Part shown: positions 27,503 to 35,149 of the stretch, piece by piece
Numbering within the stretch: the stretch's first letter is position 1
Layout: the number at the start of each line of letters is the position of its first letter
Source of the DNA: Paenarthrobacter sp. AR 02
GTDB lineage: Bacteria; Actinomycetota; Actinomycetes; Actinomycetales; Micrococcaceae
DNA: 64,000 nucleotides
Reading direction: 5' to 3'
NCBI RefSeq assembly: GCF_021538675.1
Contig: NZ_JAJUKH010000001.1
Location: 558,001 to 622,000 of the forward strand
The notes under the pieces: generated by a model
Databases searched by the model: none
What the model was told of the DNA's origin: nothing
The model's input: the letters and a program-made list of their open reading frames with translations, nothing else
Program-made: the position numbers and the translations under genes

Positions 27503-29095
27503 CTAGACACCCATCAGGGCGTTGATGGGACCCCGTGCGAAGTAGATGATGAAGCCGGCCGTGACCACCCACATGAGCGGATGCACCTTCTTCGCCTTAC
27601 CCGACGCGGCGTTGACCACGGCGAAGGAGATGAACCCGACCCCGATGCCGTTGGCGATGGAGTACGTCAGCGGCATGGTCACGATGGTCAGGAACGCAGG
27701 CAAAGCGACCGAGAACTTGGTGAACTTGATCTCGCGGATCTGCGCCATCATCATCGCGCCCACAACAACCAAGGCTGCCGCAGCAACTTCCAGGGGCACC
27801 ACCGAAGTGAGCGGCGTGAAGAACATGGACCCCAGGAACAGGAGGCCGGTGACCACCGACGCCAGGCCCGTGCGGGCACCTTCGCCAATACCGGCCGCGG
27901 AGTCGATGTACACGGTGTTCGATGATCCGGAGGTTGCCCCACCCACCACGGCACCCATGCCTTCAACAATGAAAGCCGACTTCAGCCTGGGGAACGTGCC
28001 GTCCTTGTGCGCCACGCCGGCGCTCTTCGCCAGCCCGGTCATGGTGCCCATGGCGTCGAAGAAGTTGGTGAATACCAGCGTGAAGACCAACATGGTGGCG
28101 GCAAGGCCACCGATCCTGGCAAAGGAGCCGAAGAGATCGAACTGACCCACCAGGCTCAGGTCCGGGACGGACACCAGTTGGCCGGACAGGACGGGGGTAT
28201 TGAGGTGCCAGCCGCCGGGGTTGGTGGCGCTGCCGGGACCGATCTTGAAGACGGCCTCGACAACTGCGGCGAGGACGGTGGTGGCGACGATGCCGATCAG
28301 CAGGCCGCCCTGGATCTTGCGGGCCACGAGGGTACCCATGGCCAAGAGTCCGACGATGAAGACGAGGGTGGGGATGGAGGTGATGGAGCCGTCGTTACCC
28401 AGTTGGACCGGTGGGCCACCCGCCGTGGGACGGACGAACCCTGAGTCCACGAATCCAATGAAGGCGATGAACAAGCCGATGCCAACAGTGATGGCGGCCT
28501 TGAGTTCCTTGGGCACTGCCTTGAAGATCGCTGTCCGGGCCCCGGTAGCACCGAAGAGAACAATGAGGATGCCGTTGATGACCACCAGGCCCATGGCTTC
28601 TGGCCATGTAACTTCCTGGATGACCGCAACGGCCAGGAACGAGTTGATGCCCAAACCTGCGGCCAGGCCGAAGGGAAGGTTGGCGACCAGGCCGAAAATG
28701 ATGGTCATGACGCCGGCAGTGAGCCCTGTGACCGCACCGACCTGCGCGGCCGACAACCAGCCGCCCGCCACATCAGTTGGCGCGTTCTCTGCCGAGAAGC
28801 CACCCAGGATGAGCGGATTCAGGATGACGATGTAGGCCATGGTGAAGAACGTGACCAAGCCGCCGCGGAATTCGCGGGCCAGCGTGGAGCCACGTTTTGT
28901 GATTTCGAAGAACTTGTCCAGGAAATGCGGCGGCTTCTTGCCGTTGCCGCCTGCCAGGCCGGTTGCCGTGTGCTTTGTCGCTGTGGGCTCTGCGCTGTCC
29001 CCTTGGGGAAAGAGCGCAGCCTGCTTTTCAGCGGCTGTCTGCTTTTCAGCAGTGTTTTGCATATCTGCGGTATCCAGGATTTCCATGTCAGCCAC
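27503..29095 (-). CDS. NCS2/AzgA-family purine permease
   Basis: A 530-residue carrier of the AzgA-like branch (adenine, guanine, hypoxanthine uptake in PbuG/GhxP/AdeP). The first about 55 residues are hydrophilic with Lys/Gln/Ala repeats, followed by FFEITKRGSTLAREFRGGLVTFF and MAYIVILNPLIL, the typical AzgA entry, and about 12 hydrophobic segments including GLGINSFLAV. Ends in tandem terminators. The start is a GTG at 29095 or an ATG at 29086. It begins 6 bp after the guanine deaminase stop, so deaminase and permease are cotranscribed, which points to guanine as a substrate. Confidence 0.9.
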   Translation of the reverse strand: MADMEILDTADMQNTAEKQTAAEKQAALFPQGDSAEPTATKHTATGLAGGNGKKPPHFLDKFFEITKRGSTLAREFRGGLVTFFTMAYIVILNPLILGGFSAENAPTDVAGGWLSAAQVGAVTGLTAGVMTIIFGLVANLPFGLAAGLGINSFLAVAVIQEVTWPEAMGLVVINGILIVLFGATGARTAIFKAVPKELKAAITVGIGLFIAFIGFVDSGFVRPTAGGPPVQLGNDGSITSIPTLVFIVGLLAMGTLVARKIQGGLLIGIVATTVLAAVVEAVFKIGPGSATNPGGWHLNTPVLSGQLVSVPDLSLVGQFDLFGSFARIGGLAATMLVFTLVFTNFFDAMGTMTGLAKSAGVAHKDGTFPRLKSAFIVEGMGAVVGGATSGSSNTVYIDSAAGIGEGARTGLASVVTGLLFLGSMFFTPLTSVVPLEVAAAALVVVGAMMMAQIREIKFTKFSVALPAFLTIVTMPLTYSIANGIGVGFISFAVVNAASGKAKKVHPLMWVVTAGFIIYFARGPINALMGV

Positions 29096-29101
29096 CGGGC
29101 C

Positions 29102-29596
29102 CTAGTAATCAATCCTGGAATCAAGCGTGTTCCATGTGGTGAACGGCTGGAGGGCCTCCGGAGCCTGGGGATCGCCCAGTTCCAGCTTGGCTACCGGCAT
29201 CAGCGCGTCCCGGTTGTCGTTCTCGAAGTACTCGTAGAAGACTGCGTCGTCGAAGCCAACGGATGCGGCGTCGTGACGGTCTGCGGCGAAGAACACGCGG
29301 TCCACGCGTGCCCAGAGCGCGGAGGCCAGGCACATGGGGCATGGCTCGCAGCTGGTGTAGAGAGTTGCTCCGCTCAGATCAAACGTTCCCAGTTCGCGGC
29401 AGGCGTTACGGATGGCCGTGACTTCTGCGTGCGCTGTGGGATCGTTCGTGGCGGTCACGCGGTTGACGCCTTCGAAGGCTCGTCCGTCCGCGGTGACAAT
29501 GACGGCGCCGAAAGGGCCACCACTGTTCAGGACATTGGCTGTTGCCAGCTCAATGGAGGTGGCCAGGAATTGCTCGGCCGTGACGGTTGTACTCAT
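29102..29596 (-). CDS. guaD: Guanine deaminase, cytidine-deaminase fold
   Basis: A 164-residue zinc deaminase converting guanine to xanthine. Zinc-site motifs are HAEVTAIRNAC (HAE, catalytic Glu) and CEPCPMCLASALW (PCxxC). The C-terminal half, with DRHDAASVGFDDAVFYEYF, is typical of Bacillus-type GuaD, in which a C-terminal swap completes the active site. It is the first gene of the guaD-permease pair and feeds xanthine to the xanthine dehydrogenase encoded further downstream. Confidence 0.88.
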   Translation of the reverse strand: MSTTVTAEQFLATSIELATANVLNSGGPFGAVIVTADGRAFEGVNRVTATNDPTAHAEVTAIRNACRELGTFDLSGATLYTSCEPCPMCLASALWARVDRVFFAADRHDAASVGFDDAVFYEYFENDNRDALMPVAKLELGDPQAPEALQPFTTWNTLDSRIDY

Positions 29597-30006
29597 GTTG
29601 CGACTTCCTTAGTGCTGTGGAAGCCAGGTGACCTGTTTGAGCGCGCTGCAAAAAGGAGCTCCAGTTAGCTTGGTTACCAGGCTTCAGCATGTGCGATGAA
29701 GGTTAAGTTGCGCCTGGTAGATAGCTTCCCGAAGTCCGGGTGCCCGCCTTTGGCAGTTAGAGCGTAGCACCACGGTTGTGAGCCGCGCCATAGTTTTTTG
29801 AAAATTTAATTTCGTCATGCGAAATAAGTTGCGCCGTGCTTTTGGCGCCGGAATGTGACCGCAACCGGTGCGCGGGCGTTGACGGCCGCCGTCGCCCATT
29901 TTACGCTGTTGGGACCGTGCCGCTCTCTGGCGGACCGGAAACCTGGATCAGCAGACAGGGCCTAACTGAGCTGGAACGCGTACACGCCGACCAGACAAGG
30001 ACCTCC
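29597..30006. other. Divergent control region, guaD / amidohydrolase
   Basis: No gene supported. It contains the palindrome at 29809-29825 and an AT-rich stretch (TAGTTTTTTGAAAATTTAAT) just before it, probably promoters for the divergent deaminase genes. Confidence 0.55.
29809..29825 (+). promoter_or_regulatory. Palindromic operator before 8-oxoguanine deaminase-like gene
   Basis: ATTTCG-TCATG-CGAAAT, a perfect 6-bp-arm inverted repeat with the same arm-to-arm geometry as the sites at 14183 and 17631. Confidence 0.5.
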
Positions 30007-31347
30007 ATGCTTTGGATCAAAAACCCGCTGGGTATCTTCACCGCCAACGACCTCGACGCCGGCAACGGCCTTGTGGTCTCCGACGACGGAAACATCGTTG
30101 AGCTCGTGCCTTCCGGCGCTGAGCCTTCCATGCCGTGTTCCGTGTTCGATGCGTCCTCCCACGTCGTGCTTCCGGGCCTCATCAACACGCACCACCACTT
30201 CTACCAAACCCTCACCCGCGCCTGGGGACCCGTGGCCAACGCACCCCTGTTCCCGTGGCTGCAGAACCTCTACCCCGTATGGGCCCGGCTTACCCCGCGC
30301 AGCCTTGAACTGGCAGTCCAGGTCGCGCTTGCCGAGCTCCTCCTGTCCGGCTGCACCACCGCGGCGGACCACCACTACCTGTTCCCCGACGGCATGGAAG
30401 ACGCCATCGACATCGAGGTGGCCGCCGTACGGTCGATGGGCATGCGGGCCACCTTGACGCGCGGGTCCATGACCTTGGGAGAGGACGACGGCGGGCTGCC
30501 ACCCAGGACCACGGTGCAGTCACCTGAGGCGATCCTCGCGGACAGCGAACGCCTGATTCGCAGGTATCACGAGACCGGCGATGGGGCTGTGGTCCAGATG
30601 GCCCTTGCCCCATGCTCGCCGTTCTCCGTGACCAAGGAAATCATGGCCGAGTCCGCAGCCATGGCCGAGCGCTTCGACGTCCGGCTGCACACGCATCTTG
30701 CCGAAACCATCGACGAGGAAGACTTCTGCCAGTCCATGTTCGGCCTGCGGACCGTGGATTACCTGGAGTCCGTGGGGTGGCTCGGATCTCGGACCTGGCT
30801 TGGACACGGCATCCACTTCAATGACGAGGAGATTGCGCGTCTGGGAGCTGCCGGAACAGCGGTGGCCCACTGCCCGACGTCGAACATGCGCCTGGCCTCC
30901 GGGACCGCACGGGTCCTGGAGCTGGAAGCCGCTGGCGTTCCCGTGGGGCTGGGCGTGGACGGATCCGCTTCCAACGACGCGTCCAACATGATCCTCGAAG
31001 CCCGGCAAGCCCTGTATTTGCAGCGCTTGCGGTATGGCGCGTCGGTCCCCGTGTCACGCGCGCTTGGATGGGCCACGCGCGGGTCCGCCGCAGTTCTTGG
31101 GCGGTCCGACATCGGCCAGTTGGCTCCCGGGATGCAGGCGGACTTGGCACTGTTCAAGCTCGATTCGTTGAGGTTTTCCGGCAGCCACGACCCCGTAGCT
31201 GCGTTGCTGCTCTGCCGGGCAGACCGGGCCGACCGGGTGATGGTGGGCGGATCCTGGCGCGTCGTTGACGGGGCAATCCCGGACCTGGACGTGGCCGGGC
31301 TGATCGCGGAACACTCTGCGGCTGCGCGGAAGTTGGTGGCCGGGTAG
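30007..31347 (+). CDS. 8-oxoguanine deaminase-like amidohydrolase
   Basis: A 446-residue metal-dependent amidohydrolase. Metal ligands are visible in LINTHHHFYQTLTRAWGP (HxH), the central LHTHLAETIDEE, HGIHFNDEE and GVDGSASNDASNM (Asp). The combination matches the 8-oxoguanine deaminase / hydroxyatrazine-hydrolase (TrzN/AtzB-like) group, which turns 8-oxoguanine into urate. That would add a route into urate that bypasses xanthine dehydrogenase. ATG 30007 is chosen (AAGGA six bases upstream, product MLWIKNP); the open frame extends to 29836. An isoguanine or aminohydrolase role on other N-heterocycles is the main alternative. Confidence 0.85.
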   Translation: MLWIKNPLGIFTANDLDAGNGLVVSDDGNIVELVPSGAEPSMPCSVFDASSHVVLPGLINTHHHFYQTLTRAWGPVANAPLFPWLQNLYPVWARLTPRSLELAVQVALAELLLSGCTTAADHHYLFPDGMEDAIDIEVAAVRSMGMRATLTRGSMTLGEDDGGLPPRTTVQSPEAILADSERLIRRYHETGDGAVVQMALAPCSPFSVTKEIMAESAAMAERFDVRLHTHLAETIDEEDFCQSMFGLRTVDYLESVGWLGSRTWLGHGIHFNDEEIARLGAAGTAVAHCPTSNMRLASGTARVLELEAAGVPVGLGVDGSASNDASNMILEARQALYLQRLRYGASVPVSRALGWATRGSAAVLGRSDIGQLAPGMQADLALFKLDSLRFSGSHDPVAALLLCRADRADRVMVGGSWRVVDGAIPDLDVAGLIAEHSAAARKLVAG

Positions 31348-31367
31348 CTCGTTGGTTATGGTTTTGC

Positions 31368-31441
31368 GCGAGTTCGCCGGAACGCCGCCACTTCGCAGGG
31401 AGCGTTCCGGCGATTTCGCACTCTTCCGGCGAACTCGGGCA
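31368..31441. repeat. Dispersed repeat, copy A
   Basis: About 75 bp containing GAGTTCGCCGGAA, then CTTCGCAGGGA, TTCCGGCGATTTCG and CTTCCGGCGAACTCGG. Similar, base for base over most of its length, to copies at 44064 and 60173. Imperfectly palindromic, between convergent genes. Confidence 0.7.
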
Positions 31442-31442
31442 C

Positions 31443-33065
31443 CTAGATGGTGACCTTGTAAACGTGGTGCGTGTATTCGTTGGCGAAGGAGTCCGTGAAC
31501 TTACCGTTTTGCACGGAAATGCTCCGGTTCTCGCCCACAACCTCCACCTGTGTACCGGTGACTCCAGCAGGCAGGGTGAAGGTCTTGGAACCAGTACTGC
31601 CTTTCAAGCCAATGCCAGCGAACAGGTAAGCGCTGCCGTCCTTGGCTTTGAGCATGGTGTCAGTGCCGGCAGCACCTGCGTTCCACACATAGCTCTGGGT
31701 GTTGAGGACAGGTGCCAGCGCCTGGATGCCGGCTAGCGCTACCTTGATCTTTGCCTTGCGATCAGCGGGCGCCTGGACCAGTGAATACGTGCCGAATCCA
31801 GCCTGGCCATTGTTGTTGTGCTGGAAAATGCTGATCCCCCGGGCCTCGTGGATGATGCCGGACCACATGGCACCTTCCATCTGTTCCGGGGTGATGGTCC
31901 GGTCATTCACATCATTGAGGAACGGTTTTGCGGACTCCACGAAGATCCAATTCGGGTGGACGCCTGGCGAGGATTGGAAGCTTCGCATCTGATCCACCTG
32001 CCAGCCGTAAGCCGCGGAGGTTGCCGTGATGGCGCCCTGCGGCCACGACGGAGTCCGGTTCAGTTCATCCTGAAGATCCGCCCGGGCGTACATGTAGTTG
32101 TCCACAGACGCAGCGTCCACCGCGGACATGAAATCGTCCATCAGCCCCGGAGCCCAGTAGGTTCCCAGGATGCCCTTGGAATAGTTGGCGAACGCGAACC
32201 TGCCATCGTTGAACCCATGGATCTGGGCCACCTTGTCCTGCATCTGCTGGAGATTCTGGGCATAGGTTGCGCCATCGCACCCCAAGCCGAGCATGTCGCA
32301 CTCATCGTAGGTATCCCAACCCACCACTCCAGGGTTACTGCCCACCTCAGCGCGCGACCACTCTTTCCCGGCGATCACCAGCATTCCTGTGTCCGTAATT
32401 GACGTCATCGAAGACCCATCGTGCTCGGCGTTTTGGTACACGTTGACGCCGATGTCCTTCAACTGGGCGGCGTGCTCGGGCTTGCCGTAGTAGACGCTGA
32501 TGGGGAAAAGATTCGGGTTGTTGAGCTTGGCTGCGCCGGGGAACCTGGCCCAGTACGCGGGGCCGCCGTCCCACGGGACACGGGCGAGATTGGCAAGGCT
32601 GCCAGTGGGTGTGGGTGTCGGGGTGGGCGTTGGCGTGACCGTGGGTGTGACAGTCGGGCTGGGCGTGGCGGTGGGGGTTGGGGTCGGCGTTGCAGTGGGC
32701 GTCGGCGTCGGGGTGTCAGTCGGACTGGACGTGACCGTCGTCGTCGGCGTTGCAGTGGGCGTCGGCGTCGGGGTGTCAGTCGGACTGGACGTGACCGTCG
32801 TCGTCGGCGTCGGCGTTGCAGTTGGCGTCGTCGTCGGGGTGTCAGTCGGACTGGACGTGACCGTCGTCGTCCGCGTTGCAGTGGGCGAGGCCGTGGCGGT
32901 GGAGGTCACGGTATCTGTCGGGTCCGGCGTCGGCTCGGCAGTGAGCGTCGGCTCGGCGGTGGATGTGGCACTCGGACTTGTTGTAGGCGGTGGCGCGCCG
33001 GGGTCTGTACATCCGGTCAGAGCTATTGCGATGGTGGCGACAAACAGTGAGACCTTGAGTTTCAT
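31443..33065 (-). CDS. Secreted lipoprotein with Pro/Thr-rich linker and glycoside-hydrolase-like domain
   Basis: A 540-residue protein. The N-terminus MKLKVSLFVATIAIALTGC is a lipoprotein signal with lipobox LTGC (Cys19). Residues about 20-155 are almost entirely Pro, Thr, Ser, Ala and Val in repeats such as SSPTDTPTPTPTATP, likely a glycosylated spacer through the cell wall. The rest, with RFPGAAKLNNPNLFPISVYYGKPEHAAQL-like start, GWDTYDECDM and ASVDNYMYA, looks like a TIM-barrel glycoside-hydrolase-type domain with a C-terminal beta domain (SKTFTLPAGVTGTQVEVVGE). Catalytic acids cannot be assigned with certainty; substrate unknown. Confidence 0.75.
   Translation of the reverse strand: MKLKVSLFVATIAIALTGCTDPGAPPPTTSPSATSTAEPTLTAEPTPDPTDTVTSTATASPTATRTTTVTSSPTDTPTTTPTATPTPTTTVTSSPTDTPTPTPTATPTTTVTSSPTDTPTPTPTATPTPTPTATPSPTVTPTVTPTPTPTPTPTGSLANLARVPWDGGPAYWARFPGAAKLNNPNLFPISVYYGKPEHAAQLKDIGVNVYQNAEHDGSSMTSITDTGMLVIAGKEWSRAEVGSNPGVVGWDTYDECDMLGLGCDGATYAQNLQQMQDKVAQIHGFNDGRFAFANYSKGILGTYWAPGLMDDFMSAVDAASVDNYMYARADLQDELNRTPSWPQGAITATSAAYGWQVDQMRSFQSSPGVHPNWIFVESAKPFLNDVNDRTITPEQMEGAMWSGIIHEARGISIFQHNNNGQAGFGTYSLVQAPADRKAKIKVALAGIQALAPVLNTQSYVWNAGAAGTDTMLKAKDGSAYLFAGIGLKGSTGSKTFTLPAGVTGTQVEVVGENRSISVQNGKFTDSFANEYTHHVYKVTI
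32690..32890 (-). repeat. Tandem 60-bp repeat encoding the Pro/Thr linker
   Basis: Bases 32701-32750 recur identically at 32761-32810 and again, with small changes, from about 32827. The repeat encodes the SSPTDTPTPTPTATP units of the lipoprotein and should vary in number between strains. Confidence 0.85.
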
Positions 33066-33506
33066 GGCGGTGTTCCTTTGGGGTAGCAGCCAAGAGGGGC
33101 TGCTGCGTTACCGGCTCCCCAACCGGTTCTCTATTGCCTGCAATGGCAGGACATATCAGCCGGGATCACTACCCGGCACTACCCGATGACGAGCGTCGAC
33201 AGCGCTCGACCTGCTGCGGTGCGACACGTGCGGACAATGCGTCCGGCGCCATCGAGCCAGCAAGTACAACCCCTCCATGGGGGTCGCCACGACCGGTTGG
33301 AATCAAACAGCGGCCGCCACCCCAGCATACGTGACCCACACCACATCCCATCAGAATATGACGAGTCCATTTTTTTCCAATTCGACGCCTCGCTGCGTCC
33401 TGAGCCGTCCGCACGGCACAGTACGCAGCGACGCATCGAAATGGGTTTATCCACATAGGCCAGCCCACACCTTCTCCCTGCGGGGGCGCCATTCGAGGCT
33501 TATCAC
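33066..33506. other. Intergenic region with hairpin repeat
   Basis: No gene supported on either strand. It holds the promoter side of the lipoprotein, and the inverted repeat at 33380-33440 related to one at 34469-34510. Confidence 0.55.
33380..33440. repeat. Hairpin repeat, left flank of AbiEi/DUF559-like gene
   Basis: ATTCGACGC ... GCACGGCACAGTACGCAGCG ... GCATCGAA. The outer arms are complementary. It shares GCACGGCACA(C/G)T(A/G)CGCAGCG with the repeat on the other side of the gene. Confidence 0.6.
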
Positions 33507-34442
33507 GTGATCAAAAACTCCCCAGGAGAGCTGCCAGCGGGAATACATCTGTGGCGAACCAGCGAACTCCACGAACTCGGCTTCAACGACAGGAAAATAG
33601 CCGCTTTGTTGCGCGAGGGAGGGCTGGTCCGGCTTCGTCGGGGTTGCTACATTCGGGGGAGCACATGGGCAGCACAAAAGCCATGGGTGCGCAGTCGGCA
33701 ACTCATCGCCGCGCACGCGCACGGAACGCTTACGACGTCGGCTGGCGGCCTGGTCTACAGCCACAACTCAGCCGCTCGCCTCCATGGCCTGTTTCTCTGG
33801 AACGTCGATGACCGCGTGCACGTCACCACTGGATCAACTGCGTCCTCCAAATCCCATGGTTTCGGCGTCGTTCCGCACACCCGCACGCTGGGCCCTGGCG
33901 AGGTTGTGTTCATTGACGGAATGCCATGCACGTCCTTGGAGCGAACCATTGTGGACTGCTGCCTCATGTTTAACTACAAGCAATCCCTGGTGCTAACGGA
34001 TCACGCCCTGCGGATGGGGGCCGATGCCCGAAGACTTCAGGAGATGTGCGCGTCGCTGACCGGGCGCAACGGAGTTCTCACTTTGCGCCGGGCCTTGGCG
34101 TACGCGGACGCCCGATCCGAGTCCCCCGGCGAAACCCTGACCCGTGAGTTGCTCCAACGGCTAAGGATCGAGCTCCCCGAACTCCAGGTAGAAGTTGCGT
34201 CGACCGAGGGCCGCCATCGGCTGGACTTCGCTTGGCGCAAGAAGAAGGTGGCCATGGAGTTCGACGGAAAGGTGAAGTACTTCGACTACGCGCCCACCGC
34301 CGAGGTAATTTACCAGGAACGCCAACGCGAGAAGGCCTTGACTGAGCTGGGCTGGAGGTCCCTTCGCATCAAGTGGCAGGACCTGCACAGGGAACAAGAG
34401 TTCAAAATGAGGGTACTGCGCGCCCTGCAAGAGAAGCGCTGA
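33507..34442 (+). CDS. AbiEi-like / DUF559 nuclease-domain protein
   Basis: A 311-residue protein with an N-terminal winged-helix part resembling type IV antitoxin AbiEi proteins (LHELGFNDRKIAALLREGGLVRLRRGCY, here cited in part: an HTH then RLRRGCY) and a C-terminal DUF559, Vsr-like part. The latter shows a PD-(D/E)xK pattern: RHRLDFAW supplies the Asp and VAMEFDGK the Glu and Lys, followed by REKALTELGWRSLRIKW. Such proteins are frequent and multi-copy in Micrococcaceae; their role is unsettled (abortive infection, or DNA repair). No toxin partner gene is adjacent. GTG 33507 start. Flanked on both sides by related hairpin repeats. Confidence 0.75.
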   Translation: MIKNSPGELPAGIHLWRTSELHELGFNDRKIAALLREGGLVRLRRGCYIRGSTWAAQKPWVRSRQLIAAHAHGTLTTSAGGLVYSHNSAARLHGLFLWNVDDRVHVTTGSTASSKSHGFGVVPHTRTLGPGEVVFIDGMPCTSLERTIVDCCLMFNYKQSLVLTDHALRMGADARRLQEMCASLTGRNGVLTLRRALAYADARSESPGETLTRELLQRLRIELPELQVEVASTEGRHRLDFAWRKKKVAMEFDGKVKYFDYAPTAEVIYQERQREKALTELGWRSLRIKWQDLHREQEFKMRVLRALQEKR

Positions 34443-34468
34443 ATCCAATACGGGGGCACGCTGCGCAT

Positions 34469-34510
34469 TCGATGCTGCGCACGGCACACTGCGCAGCGGA
34501 GCGTCGAATC
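34469..34510. repeat. Hairpin repeat, right flank of AbiEi/DUF559-like gene
   Basis: ATTCGATGCTGCGCA then CGGCACAC then TGCGCAGC and AGCGTCGAAT: nested inverted repeat, 9 of 10 outer and 8 of 8 inner positions pair. Related to the repeat at 33380. Confidence 0.65.
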
Positions 34511-34521
34511 GGGCGCTAACG

Positions 34522-34562
34522 GGAAAGCGGGCGACACCTCCCCAGGTATCGCCCGCTTCCTT
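34522..34562. terminator. Bidirectional terminator
   Basis: Hairpin GGAAAGCGGGCGACACCT / AGGTATCGCCCGCTTCC between convergent genes. Confidence 0.7.
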
Positions 34563-34602
34563 GGCTCTGTTGCGCAGAGTCCGCGCCCGTGATGCAGGAA
34601 AA

Positions 34603-34779
34603 TCAGGGGCGCTGCCGGCCGAACACCGGAAGCGCGCGCAGCCAACGGGAGAACCCGCCGGCTTTGCGGTCGCAGTCGGCCGGAATGTAGAAGTCCGGAT
34701 CTGTTGCACCGAAGGGCAGGTACAGCTCCTGACCCGGCGCCGGGAATTCCACGACGTTGTTCGTATCCTTCGAGTCCAT
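34603..34779 (-). CDS. Small hypothetical protein
   Basis: A 58-residue acidic-then-basic protein (MDSKDTNNVVEFPAPG ... WLRALPVFGRQRP) with no membrane segment or signal peptide. Start 34779 is chosen because AGGAGG lies five bases upstream; an ATG eight codons earlier is weaker. The good ribosome site and the terminator behind it argue that it is real. Not recognised; no function proposed. Confidence 0.55.
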   Translation of the reverse strand: MDSKDTNNVVEFPAPGQELYLPFGATDPDFYIPADCDRKAGGFSRWLRALPVFGRQRP

Positions 34780-34970
34780 CTGTTCCTCCTCTTTCTCATG
34801 CACTCAGTTTCCGCTCTTCGGAAAACTTTTATTGTTATGTGGAAAGTGTAGGCAGCTGGGAAACTGGGCGTCAAGAGCCCCTCCGGAGCAAAGTGAGTTG
34901 CCCCGGTCACATTCGGGTAGTTCATAACGATCCTTGGGAACCCGTATACACAGGCCGAAACCATGCGCTA

Positions 34971-35011
34971 CTCTCGAATCAGTTCGTGGCGTAGGTCACG
35001 TAACCTGAGAG
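34971..35011 (+). ncRNA. Structured leader element (possible riboswitch-like aptamer)
   Basis: Outer stem CTCTC (34971-34975) / GAGAG (35007-35011) encloses GTTCGTG (34982-34988) / CACGTAAC (34997-35004) with an 8-base loop GCGTAGGT. It precedes a terminator by about 20 bases, the order expected of a transcription-controlling leader. It does not match any riboswitch consensus I can recall. Confidence 0.35.
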
Positions 35012-35030
35012 CAGCAGGCAGGGTCGTAAT

Positions 35031-35062
35031 GAGCTGGCATCAATGGATGTCGGCTCTTTTTT
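35031..35062 (+). terminator. Terminator inside the uricase leader
   Basis: 11-bp stem GAGCTGGCATC / GATGTCGGCTC (two wobble pairs), loop AATG, then TTTTTT. No coding gene ends just upstream on this strand within 500 bp, so it should act as an attenuator or end a small RNA. Confidence 0.7.
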
Positions 35063-35106
35063 GTTGGGTCGGCTCCACCAGAAACGCGGTGGAAACACGC
35101 GCTTAA

Positions 35107-35131
35107 TTTCATTGATGGAACCTAGGTTCCA
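35107..35131 (+). promoter_or_regulatory. Overlapping palindromes before uricase
   Basis: TGGAACCTAGGTTCCA (35116-35131) is a perfect 16-bp palindrome; TTTCATTGATGGAA (35107-35120) overlaps it and resembles the TTCC/GGAA sites of the purine genes. Ends 18 bp before the ATG at 35150. Confidence 0.55.
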
Positions 35132-35149
35132 CCTCACAGAAGTTGGGAT

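Larger units (their letters stand above)
34804..35149 (+). other. Uricase leader region
   Basis: No gene. From left to right: possible promoter area, a nested stem structure (34971-35011), a terminator-like hairpin with six T (35031-35062), and two overlapping palindromes just before the uricase start (35107-35131). Confidence 0.55.

Noticed and set aside
29684..29899. A 71-codon frame in the guaD/amidohydrolase intergenic region
   Set aside because: It reads through the palindromic operator and promoter region, is Arg-rich and has no ribosome site.
32590..32990. CRISPR-like regular repeats
   Set aside because: The repeat is coding, in frame, has no unique spacers and encodes a Pro/Thr linker.
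33169..33492. Several 70-107-codon frames between the lipoprotein and the AbiEi/DUF559-like gene
   Set aside because: No ribosome sites, no domains; one passes through a hairpin repeat.
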